From Schlegelella_A sp038318385 (GTDB lineage: Bacteria; Pseudomonadota; Gammaproteobacteria; Burkholderiales; Burkholderiaceae_C), in assembly GCA_038318385.1 (NCBI GenBank), contig JBBQCD010000005.1, forward strand, positions 40,066-104,065: a stretch of DNA of 64,000 nucleotides, in the 5' to 3' direction. Shown here piece after piece: positions 40,293 through 50,014 of this stretch (positions are counted from its first letter, which is position 1; each line of letters opens with the position of its first letter). The position numbers were made by a program, and so were the translations under genes. The notes below the pieces were generated by a model. The model was not told the DNA's origin. It ran no database searches and saw nothing but the letters and a program-made list of their open reading frames with translations.

Positions 40293-41270
40293 TCACCCAA
40301 TCACGCTGTCCGCTCGCACCAGCACCGCCGGCGGAATCGTCAGTCCGAGGGCTGCGGCCGACTTCAGGTTGATCACCAGTTCGAACTGCGTCGGCTGCTC
40401 GATCGGCAGGTCCTCGGGCCTTGCGCCGCGGACCACGCGGTCGACGAAATAGGCCAGGCGGCGGTACGACTCCGTGAGCTTCGGGCCGTAGCTGGCGAGT
40501 GCGCCGCTGTTCGCGAACACCGGCCAGCCGGAGATCACCGGGGCTCGATGGCGCATGCCGAAGTCGATGATGGTGGCGCGGTTCTGCACGGCGAAGCCGT
40601 CGGCGAACACCGAGATCGCCTGCGGCGCGTCGGCGGCCATGGTCGCCAGCGTCGCGGCGAGCTCGTCGACGCTGCGCGTCGGCCAGTAGCGCACGTCCAG
40701 CCCGAGCTGGCGGCCGCGCTCCTCGGCATCCCTGCGCTCACGCGGCTCGCCGGCATGCTCTGGATTGGAGAGGATGGCGACGTGGCGCAGCTTCGGGACG
40801 ATCTCGCGCAGCAGTTCCATGCGTTTGCCGTTGAACTCCACCGACATGAACGTCAGCCCGGTCATGTTGCCGCGCGGCCGGGCCAGGCTTTCGGCCAGCC
40901 CGGCGGCGACCGGGTCGCCGCTGAAGGCGTACACCAGCGGCACCCTCAGGCCTGCCCGGGCGATCACCGGAACGGCAGCGCCCTGGGCGACGATCAGGTC
41001 GACCGGCGTTCGGACGAGCTCGTCGACGAGCTGCGGCACTCTTTCGAGGTGATCGTCGCCGTAGCGGAACTCGATCAGCAGGTTGCGGCCTTCGACATAG
41101 CCCAGTTCGGCCAGGGCCGCGCGGAACACGCGCACATAGGGCGCCAGGCTGGGTTCGCCCTGCGCGCTCAGCCAGCCGAGGCGCAGAGTCCTGGGTGGGC
41201 TCTGGGCCCGCGCGCCAGGCAGCGGCGCGGCGCAGGCGAGCGCACTGGCGAGTAAGTGGCGTCGGTTCAT
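40293..41270 (-). CDS. Orphan ABC transporter substrate-binding protein (PF04392/TrpX type)
   Basis: A 325-residue exported protein with a signal peptide (LLASALACAAPLPGARA). The pattern RVFRAALAELGYVEGRNLLIEFRYGDD, VYAFSGDPVAAGLAESLARPRGNMTGLTFM and DLPIEQPTQFELVINLKSAAALGLTIPP is that of the ABC_sub_bind family. No permease or ATPase gene is nearby. It is the last gene of a kinase-regulator-cyclase run (55 bases after the cyclase; GGAGGG precedes the ATG), so a sensory role as periplasmic ligand receptor is possible. A paralogue lies at 47784-48788. Confidence 0.88.
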   Translation of the reverse strand: MNRRHLLASALACAAPLPGARAQSPPRTLRLGWLSAQGEPSLAPYVRVFRAALAELGYVEGRNLLIEFRYGDDHLERVPQLVDELVRTPVDLIVAQGAAVPVIARAGLRVPLVYAFSGDPVAAGLAESLARPRGNMTGLTFMSVEFNGKRMELLREIVPKLRHVAILSNPEHAGEPRERRDAEERGRQLGLDVRYWPTRSVDELAATLATMAADAPQAISVFADGFAVQNRATIIDFGMRHRAPVISGWPVFANSGALASYGPKLTESYRRLAYFVDRVVRGARPEDLPIEQPTQFELVINLKSAAALGLTIPPAVLVRADSVIG

Positions 41271-41325
41271 GGCGTGCCCTCCGCAACGGCTTCCAGGCCG
41301 ACGATACGCTCCGGCAGCGGCGGCG

Positions 41326-42450
41326 TCAGCCTTCGAGCACGCGGAACGCCGGCACCGGCCGATGGAAACCCTTCAGCGCCAGCTCGCCGACCGGCTCGGT
41401 GCGAAATCCACCTTCGAGCAGCGCGCAGACCCGCTGCGACACCAGGATCTCGCCGCCGGCGGCCTCGCCGCAGAGCCGCGCCGCGAGGTTGGTGACGGTG
41501 CCGATGGCGCCGTAGTCGATCCGGCCCGGGAATCCGATGCCACCGATCGTCGCGAAGCCCTGGGCGATGCCGACGCCCATCAGCAGGTCGTAGCCGCGCT
41601 TCCTCCAGCCTCGGCAGAGCTCGCCGACCGCGCGCTGCATCGCCAGCGCCATCCGCGCGGCGCGTGGCGCCGGATCGGGGATCGGCACCGGGTCGTTGAA
41701 GAAGATCATGATGCCGTCGCCGGAGAAGCGCTCCAGCGTGCCCTCGTGCTCCAGCACCAGCCGACCCATCGCCGCGTGGTACTCGCCGAGCACGCCCATC
41801 ACCTCCTCCGGATCGGCGGTCTCGGTGAAGGCGGTGAAACCGCGCAGGTCGAGGAAGACGACGGTGATCTCGCGGCGGTGGCTCTTCAGCGGATCGTCGG
41901 CGCCGCCGGCGACGATCAGCTCGGCGAGCTGCGGCGAGAAGAAGCGCTTCAGCCGGCCGACGTTCTCGAGTTCGTGCACGCCTTCGGCGACACGCGCCTC
42001 CAGCGTCCGGTTCCATTGCGCCAGCTCGGCGCGCTGCCGGTCGACCTGGTCGTACAGCGTCTTGATGCGCAGCAGCGAGCGCACCCGTGCCAGCAGCTCG
42101 GCCTGGCTGACCGGCTTGCTGAGGAAATCGTCGGCGCCGGCTTCGAGGCCCCGGGCGCGTTCCTCGGCGGGGTCGAGCGCGGTGACGAGCACGATCGGCA
42201 GCATCGCGTGGCGCGGGTCGGCGCGGACCGCCTGGCAGACCTCGTAGCCGCTCATGCCCGGCATCATCACGTCGAGCAGCACCAGGTCCGGGTGTCCGCT
42301 CTCGATCTGCGCCAGCGCCTGCGCACCCGAGTCCGCGGTGAGGGTGCGGTAACCCCTGACGCCGAGCAGATCGGCGAGCAGCTTGACGTTCTTCGGGACG
42401 TCGTCGACGACGAGGATCGTCGCAGGCGGCGCGCCGTCGCCCGGATTCAT
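41326..42450 (-). CDS. Response regulator with class III adenylate/guanylate cyclase domain
   Basis: A 374-residue protein. The receiver (residues ~11-125) has the acidic pair in VVDD, phospho-Asp in LVLLDVMMPG, and KP in FLSKPVS. A coiled-coil linker follows. The C-terminal nucleotide cyclase (~185-355) shows the two metal aspartates in VFLDLRGFTAF and FSGDGIMIFF, and TNLAARL with the catalytic Asn and Arg. It would make cAMP or cGMP under phosphorylation control. The start ATG overlaps the stop of the preceding single-domain regulator (ATGA). Confidence 0.92.
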   Translation of the reverse strand: MNPGDGAPPATILVVDDVPKNVKLLADLLGVRGYRTLTADSGAQALAQIESGHPDLVLLDVMMPGMSGYEVCQAVRADPRHAMLPIVLVTALDPAEERARGLEAGADDFLSKPVSQAELLARVRSLLRIKTLYDQVDRQRAELAQWNRTLEARVAEGVHELENVGRLKRFFSPQLAELIVAGGADDPLKSHRREITVVFLDLRGFTAFTETADPEEVMGVLGEYHAAMGRLVLEHEGTLERFSGDGIMIFFNDPVPIPDPAPRAARMALAMQRAVGELCRGWRKRGYDLLMGVGIAQGFATIGGIGFPGRIDYGAIGTVTNLAARLCGEAAGGEILVSQRVCALLEGGFRTEPVGELALKGFHRPVPAFRVLEG

Positions 42451-42827
42451 CGCTTGCCGCGGCCGTGCTCGAGGAAGCGCTGCACGGTCTCGACGAACTG
42501 CTTCAGGTTGATCGGCTTGGTGACGTAGGCATCGAACCCGGACGTCACGATCTTCTGCTGCTCGTCGGGCATCACCGATGCCGACACGGCCAGCACCGGC
42601 ATCGCGTCGAGCGCGGCATCGGCGCGGATGCGCCGCAGCGCGGTGATGCCGTCGATGTCGGGCAGCTGGATGTCCATCAGCACCAGGTCGGGCCGGCTTT
42701 CGAGCGCGAGGCGCACGCCGTCCTCGCCGGTCAAGGCCTCCAGCGTCTCGTGACCCTTGTGGCGGAGGATGTCGCGGACGAGCTTCATGTTCTTGGCGTT
42801 GTCCTCGACGATCAGGATCGTGCTCAT
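42447..42827 (-). CDS. Single-domain response regulator (CheY-like)
   Basis: A 126-residue receiver domain only. Conserved sites: acidic pair in ILIVEDN, phospho-acceptor Asp in DLVLMDIQLPDIDG, Ser/Thr in LAVSAS, and Lys in YVTKPIN. It has no output domain and probably relays phosphate from the adjacent kinase, or competes with the cyclase receiver. AGGCGGGA precedes the ATG. It sits 13 bases after the kinase gene and overlaps the cyclase by four bases. Confidence 0.94.
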   Translation of the reverse strand: MSTILIVEDNAKNMKLVRDILRHKGHETLEALTGEDGVRLALESRPDLVLMDIQLPDIDGITALRRIRADAALDAMPVLAVSASVMPDEQQKIVTSGFDAYVTKPINLKQFVETVQRFLEHGRGKR

Positions 42828-42840
42828 GATGTCCCGCCTG

Positions 42841-45182
<2,342 letters not shown>

Positions 45183-45186
<4 letters not shown>

Positions 45187-45275
45187 TCGACGATCCGGTC
45201 GGAGCGCAGCCGCGTTGGCCGGGCACCTTTGCCCGACCTCTCTTCGGCCGCGTGGAATATCTCCCGAACTGTCAT
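45183..45275 (-). CDS. Candidate 30-residue leader ORF coupled to the sensor kinase
   Basis: From ATG 45275 a 30-codon frame (beginning MTVREIFHAAEERSG) runs to a TGA that overlaps the ATG of the kinase in the form ATGA. It is itself preceded by a four-codon frame from ATG 45283 that ends by ATGA overlap. Both starts arise from an 8-base tandem repeat (GGATGACC-type, 45271-45286 on the plus strand as GTCATCCG twice), and AGGG stands five bases before the first. It could be a translation-coupling leader or chance; no family is recognised. Confidence 0.3.
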
Positions 45276-45345
45276 CCGGTCATCCGGTCCCTGCGCCCGC
45301 GCCTGGACAGAGGGATGGTAGACGAGCGGCTCGGTGCGCGGCCGA

Positions 45346-46019
45346 TCAGTCCGAAGAAGGCCGGGTGTTCACGTCAGACAGCGCGCCGATCCCGGCAAGA
45401 TCCGTCGCGCAGCGCGCCGCGTCGAAGAACTGCAAGCTGCGCCAACCCGCACGTCTCGCGGCTTGGATGTTGGCGGCGACGTCGTCGATCAGCAGCAGCT
45501 CCGCCGGCGCCGCGCCGAAGGCCTCGGCCGCGTGCGCGAACATCGCCGCCTCGGGCTTGATCAGGCCCACGCGCGACGAGAACACGCCGCGCTCGAAGCA
45601 GCCGAACACGTCGTGGCGGGCCTCGAGGTGCTCGACGTACGGCAGCGGCATATTCGAGAGGAAGTAGAGCGGCTGCCCCGCGGCATGAGCCGACCGACGA
45701 GGTCGACCGTGCCGGGCAGCGGCTGAAGCTCGTCGGGTATCGCATCGATCAGGCGACGTGCCTCGGCCGCGTCGAGCCCCATGCGGTCGGCGATCCGGGC
45801 GGCCAACGTGGCCACTTCGAGGCGGCCGCGGTCGAACTCGCCCCAGTCGCCGCCGAAACCCTCGAAGAAATCGGCGGCGAAGGCGCGAGCCGCCTCGGGC
45901 GTCGATGCATGCGCCGGCATCAGGCGCGGCAGGAACTCGTCGGGACGCCAGCGGAAGACGACGCCGCCGAGATCGAAGACGAGCTTCGGACGCGGCGCCG
46001 GCGAAGTCGGGCCGCTCAT
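45346..46019 (-). pseudogene. HAD-superfamily hydrolase with a frameshift
   Basis: The N-terminal part starts at ATG 46019 (KLVFDLGGVVFRWRPDEFLPRL) and reads to about 45687. The C-terminal part (GQPLYFLSNMPLPYVEHL, GLIKPEAAMFAHAAEAFG, LLIDDVAANIQAARRAGW) continues in another frame to the stop at 45346. Adding a single C where the coding strand reads CTCAT (near 45687) rejoins them as VGRLHAAGQPLYFLSN with no loss, so one base is missing. The joined protein, about 224 residues, is a YihX-like HAD-IA phosphatase. Either the gene is newly inactivated or the base is a sequencing error. Its start overlaps the pgi stop by one base (TGATG). Confidence 0.8.
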
Positions 46020-47677
46020 CACCCGGGTTCAGAAGCGCGCAGTCGCCGCAGCAGACCGGCGGTCGACGCGTCGACATCGCCTGCGGGTGGCGCCGCACCC
46101 GGCTGCAGCAGCGGCAGCAGCCTGGCGCTCAAGGCCTTGCCGAGCTCGACACCCCACTGGTCGAAGCTGTCGATGTGCCAGACCGCGCCGCTGGTGAAGA
46201 CCCGATGCTCGTAGAGCGCGATCAGCGCTCCGAGCGAACGCGGCGTCAGGGCATCGAGCAGCAAGGTCGTACTCGGGCGGTTGCCCGGAAAGGTGCGGTG
46301 GAGCGCCAGCGTTTCGGGTGACATCGTCGACGACGCCGTCGGCGCCTTCTCGGCGAGCGCCTCGGCGCTGCTCTTGCCGAGCATCAGCGCCTGCGACTGC
46401 GCCAGGCCGTTGGCCAGCAGCATGCGGTGCTGGCGCTCGAGCTGCTCGCCCAAGGCGCCCTGCCCGGCGGCGTGTCCGGGATCGCGGACCAGGATGAACT
46501 CGACCGGGATGGTGTCGGTGCCCTGGTGCAGCATCTGGAAGTAGGCGTGCTGCGCGTTGGTGCCGGGCTCGCCCCAGACCACCGGGCTGGTGCCGAACGG
46601 CAGGGCCTCGCCGGCTTCGTCGACGCGCTTGCCGTTGCTCTCCATCTCGAGCTGTTGCAGGTAGGCCGGCAGGCGCGCGAGACCCTGGTGGTAGGGGGCG
46701 ACGCTGCGGCTGGTGTAGCCGTGGAAGTTGCGGTACCAGACGTCGAGAAGACCGAGCACGAGCGGCAGGTTCTTCGCCGGTGGCGCCGTCGCGAAGTGCC
46801 GGTCCATCGCGTGAGCCCCGTCGAGCAGCGCGCGAAAATTCGCGGCGCCGATGGCGATCGCGATCGGCAGGCCGATCGCCGACCACAGCGAATAGCGCCC
46901 GCCGACCCAGTCCCAGAAGCCGAAGGTGGTCGAGATGCCGAATTCGGCCGCGGCGGCGACGTTGGTGGTGGTGGCGGCGAAGTGGCGGGCGATGTCGCTG
47001 CCACCCTGGGCGAGGAACCAGGCACGCGCCGCGTGCGCGTTGGCGATCGTCTCCTGGGTCGTGAAGGTCTTGCTGGCGACGATGAAGAGCGTCTCGGCCG
47101 GCTTGACCTTTCGCAGCACCGCGGCGATGTCGTGGCCGTCGACGTTGGAGACGAAGTGCAGGCGCAGCGATGGGTGCGCGAACGCCGCCAGGGCTGGAAC
47201 GACCATTTGCGGGCCGAGATCGCTGCCGCCGATGCCGATGTTGACGACGTCGCGGATGCCGCTCGCGGCGGTATCGCGGACCGCCTCGGCGTAGTCGAGC
47301 ATGGCGTCGAGCACCGTGTGCACCTCGTCGCCGAACGGGGCCGTGCCGCGCGGCGCGCGCAGCGCGGTGTGCAGCACCGCCCGACCCTCGGTCGCGTTGA
47401 CCACGCCACCGGCGAACATGGCGTCGCGCCGCGCGGCGACACCGGTCTCGCGGGCGAGATCGAGGAGGAAATGCAGCGTGGCGGTGTCGACGAGGTTCTT
47501 CGACAGGTCGGCGAAGACCTCCGGGGCCTCGAAGCCGAGGGCGTCGAAGCGGCCCGGGTCGCGGGCGAAGGCCTCGCGCAGGTCGAGGTCACGGCCGTGG
47601 GCCTCGTAGTGGCCGTCGAGGGCCGCCCAGGCCTCGGTGCGGTCGCAGCGCTGGGGTTTAGGTTCGGTGGCATTCAT
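46019..47677 (-). CDS. pgi: Glucose-6-phosphate isomerase
   Basis: A 552-residue cytoplasmic enzyme, normal proteobacterial length, interconverting glucose-6-P and fructose-6-P. Landmarks are FAGGVVNATEGRAVLHTALR, VVNIGIGGSDLGPQMV, FIVASKTFTTQETIANA, FGFWDWVGGRYSLWSAIGLPIA, the catalytic Glu region QLEMESNGKRVDEAG, VVWGEPGTNAQHAYFQMLHQG and the late GVELGKALSARLLP with the catalytic Lys. ATG 47677 is the family start. It forms a run with the HAD gene downstream. Confidence 0.97.
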   Translation of the reverse strand: MNATEPKPQRCDRTEAWAALDGHYEAHGRDLDLREAFARDPGRFDALGFEAPEVFADLSKNLVDTATLHFLLDLARETGVAARRDAMFAGGVVNATEGRAVLHTALRAPRGTAPFGDEVHTVLDAMLDYAEAVRDTAASGIRDVVNIGIGGSDLGPQMVVPALAAFAHPSLRLHFVSNVDGHDIAAVLRKVKPAETLFIVASKTFTTQETIANAHAARAWFLAQGGSDIARHFAATTTNVAAAAEFGISTTFGFWDWVGGRYSLWSAIGLPIAIAIGAANFRALLDGAHAMDRHFATAPPAKNLPLVLGLLDVWYRNFHGYTSRSVAPYHQGLARLPAYLQQLEMESNGKRVDEAGEALPFGTSPVVWGEPGTNAQHAYFQMLHQGTDTIPVEFILVRDPGHAAGQGALGEQLERQHRMLLANGLAQSQALMLGKSSAEALAEKAPTASSTMSPETLALHRTFPGNRPSTTLLLDALTPRSLGALIALYEHRVFTSGAVWHIDSFDQWGVELGKALSARLLPLLQPGAAPPAGDVDASTAGLLRRLRASEPG

Positions 47678-47783
47678 GCCACGAATGATCGCACCGCGGC
47701 AAGCGCCGGGCAGCGGATTTCCGACCTCCTTGACGACGGGTGTGCTGCGGACGCGGTTCGTCTGTGCGCCTCGGATCGGCACC

Positions 47784-48788
47784 TCATTCGATCATGCGGT
47801 CGGCCCGCCGCACTAGCGACGGCGGCACGACGATGCCGAGCGCGCGGGCGGTCTGCAGGTTGATCGTCAGGTCGAGCTTGGTCGGCCGCTCGATCGGCAG
47901 GTCGCCGGGACGGGTGCCCTTGAGGATGCGGTCGACATGAGCGGCACTGCGCCGCAGGAGGTCGCGAATGTCCGCTCCATAGGCGAGCAACAGTCCGTGG
48001 GTCCCGAAAGTCGTGAATTCACCCATCCACGGCAGGCGCAGCTTCAGCATCAGGTCGCCGAGCCGTCGCTGGTTGGAGAGGATCAGCGGCGTGTCGAGCG
48101 ACAGGACCGCCTCGATCCGGTCGCGCCGCGCGGCGTTCAGGACGGGCTCCATGTCGGCCAGGCTGTGTACCTCGAGCACATGGATCTCCATCCCCAGGCG
48201 CCGAGCCGGCTCCTCGAGCAGGCCCGTCATCTCCGCGCGCGACACCTCGGCCGGGTTCAGCAGCAGGCCGATGCGCACGCTCGCCGGGGCGAGTTCCTTG
48301 ATCAGCTCGAGCCGCTTCGGGCTGAGTTCCGGGTACGTGACCGTCAGGCCGGTGACGTTGCCCCCGGGCCGTGCCAGGCTGCCAGCCCAGCCCTCCTGGA
48401 CCGGGTCGCTGCCGCCGACCGTGACGATTGGAAGGGTCGTGGAGGCCCTGCGCGCCGCCGCCAGCGGCCCCGGACCGCCGGCCACGATCACATCGACCTT
48501 CGCCCGCACGAGCTCGGCCGCCAGGCCGTCGAGCCGCTCCGGGCGGCCCTGTGCGTCGCGCCGCTCGAAGATCACATTACGCCCTTCGACGTAGCCGAGC
48601 GCGCGCATTCCCGACTCCAAGCTGTTTCCTTCATCGGCCGTCCCGCCGGCGCGGACCGCCTCGGCCCCCGTCACCCCCAGGAAGAGGATGCCGACCCGCG
48701 GCACGCCGGCTGGCACCTGCGCTGTCGTGCCCGTGGCGGTGCCGCCCAGCACCAGCGCGACCAGCAGCACGCGTCGGGTGGGCGTCAT
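47784..48788 (-). CDS. Second orphan ABC substrate-binding protein (PF04392 type)
   Basis: A 334-residue exported protein with signal peptide (RRVLLVALVLGGTATGTTAQ). It shares the family blocks with the protein at 40293: GMRALGYVEGRNVIFERRDA, VGGSDPVQEGWAGSLARPGGNVTGLTV and DLPIERPTKLDLTINLQTARALGIVVPP. No permease or ATPase of the matching type is adjacent; the ABC genes next to it belong to an Fe3+/phosphonate-type system with its own binding protein. ATG 48788 fits the signal peptide. Ligand unknown. It is 62 bases downstream of the ABC ATPase gene on the same strand. Confidence 0.87.
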   Translation of the reverse strand: MTPTRRVLLVALVLGGTATGTTAQVPAGVPRVGILFLGVTGAEAVRAGGTADEGNSLESGMRALGYVEGRNVIFERRDAQGRPERLDGLAAELVRAKVDVIVAGGPGPLAAARRASTTLPIVTVGGSDPVQEGWAGSLARPGGNVTGLTVTYPELSPKRLELIKELAPASVRIGLLLNPAEVSRAEMTGLLEEPARRLGMEIHVLEVHSLADMEPVLNAARRDRIEAVLSLDTPLILSNQRRLGDLMLKLRLPWMGEFTTFGTHGLLLAYGADIRDLLRRSAAHVDRILKGTRPGDLPIERPTKLDLTINLQTARALGIVVPPSLVRRADRMIE

Positions 48789-48850
48789 CGCGCGTCGTTG
48801 CCTTTCATGCCGCGATGATCGCACTCCGCGGGCGCGGCGTGCGGCTCGAT

Positions 48851-49894
48851 TCAGCCGGCGACGACCGAGTAGCCGTGGTCGGCCAGGCCGAGGCTGACGG
48901 CCTGGCCGACCTGCCACGCCGCGCCGACATCGGCGGACGTCACGAAGACCGGACCGAGCGCGGTCTCGAAGGTGTATTCATGGACGTTGCCGAGGTAGGC
49001 GAACTTCTGCAGCGTCGCGGCCAGGCCGCCCTGCCCCGCGGGACGGATCTGCCAGGCCTCGGGCCGCACGGCGACGCGCACCGGTCCCGGCGTCAGCGCG
49101 GCCGAGCGCGGCAGCAGCAGCGGCCCAAGCTGGACCCGGCCGTCGGCGAGCGCGGTGGCCGCGAACAGCACCGCCTCACCCATGAAGCCGGCAACAAACT
49201 CGCTCTGCGGGCGCTCGTAGAGCTCACGCGGCGTGCCGGCCTGGGCGATGCGGCCGCGGTCCATGACGATGATCTGGTCGCTGACGGCCATGGCCTCGGC
49301 CTGGTCGTGGGTGACGTAGGCCACGGTCAGCCCGAGGCGCTGCTGCAGGCCACGGATCTCCTCGCGCATCGATCGACGCAGCCGGGCGTCGAGGTTGGAC
49401 AGCGGCTCGTCGAAGAGCAGCACCGCCGGCTCGAGCACCAGCGCCCGGGCCAGGGCAACGCGCTGCTGCTGGCCACCGGAGAGCTCGCTCGTCATCCTTC
49501 GGTCCATGCCGACCAGCCCGACCGATGCCATCGCTGCCTGCGCCCGCTCTCGTGCCTCGGCGCGCGGCACGCCCGCCACGGCCAGGCCGTAGCCGACGTT
49601 GGCGAGCACGTCCATGTGCGGGAAGAGCGCGTAGCTCTGGAACACCATGCTGACGTCTCGTTCGGAGGCCGACAGCTCGGTGACGTCGCGACCGGCGATG
49701 GCGATGCGCCCCGACGTCGGCGTCTCGAGGCCGGCGATCATCCGCAGCGTCGTCGTCTTGCCGCAGCCGCTCGGGCCGAGGATCGTCGTCAGCGTTCCCT
49801 TCGGCACGCTGAAGTCGATCGCGTCGACGGCCAGCGGCGATCCTGCGCCGTAGCGCTTGGAAACCGCTCGGAACTCGATGCCGGCGTCGCTCAT
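48851..49894 (-). CDS. ABC importer ATP-binding protein (FbpC/PhnT-like)
   Basis: A 347-residue ATPase. Walker A GPSGCGKTTTLRM, Q-loop VFQSYALFPHM, signature LSGGQQQRVALARAL, Walker B LLFDEPLSNLDARLR and the H-loop YVTHDQAEAMAVSD are intact. A C-terminal TOBE domain (~270-347) is present. It energises uptake by the neighbouring double permease and binding protein. The operon order binding protein, permease, ATPase fits Fe3+ or 2-aminoethylphosphonate importers. The start at 49894 overlaps the stop of a tiny upstream reading frame (ATGA). Confidence 0.92.
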   Translation of the reverse strand: MSDAGIEFRAVSKRYGAGSPLAVDAIDFSVPKGTLTTILGPSGCGKTTTLRMIAGLETPTSGRIAIAGRDVTELSASERDVSMVFQSYALFPHMDVLANVGYGLAVAGVPRAEARERAQAAMASVGLVGMDRRMTSELSGGQQQRVALARALVLEPAVLLFDEPLSNLDARLRRSMREEIRGLQQRLGLTVAYVTHDQAEAMAVSDQIIVMDRGRIAQAGTPRELYERPQSEFVAGFMGEAVLFAATALADGRVQLGPLLLPRSAALTPGPVRVAVRPEAWQIRPAGQGGLAATLQKFAYLGNVHEYTFETALGPVFVTSADVGAAWQVGQAVSLGLADHGYSVVAG

Positions 49895-50004
49895 GGCTCG
49901 ATTCCCGCCTCGCTCCTGCCTCGTGCTCGCGTCGTCATGGTTCGCCTGCGTCGTTCATAGTTCGCTGCTCATGTCGTTCATCGATCCCTGCTTGCATCGT
50001 TCAT
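49891..50004 (-). other. Chain of four ATGA-coupled mini-ORFs between permease and ATPase genes
   Basis: Minus-strand ATGs at 50004, 49981, 49958 and 49938 open frames of 8, 8, 7 and 15 codons. Each ends in a TGA overlapping the next ATG, and the last overlaps the ATPase start. TCGTTCAT on the plus strand recurs at 49951, 49974 and 49997, exactly 23 bases apart. The encoded peptides (MNDASRDR, MNDMSSEL, MNDAGEP, and one ending SEAGIEP) resemble the ATPase N-terminus MSDAGIE, so the array looks like repeated duplication of its initiation region. Confidence 0.75.
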
Positions 50005-50014
50005 CGCCGTGCCC

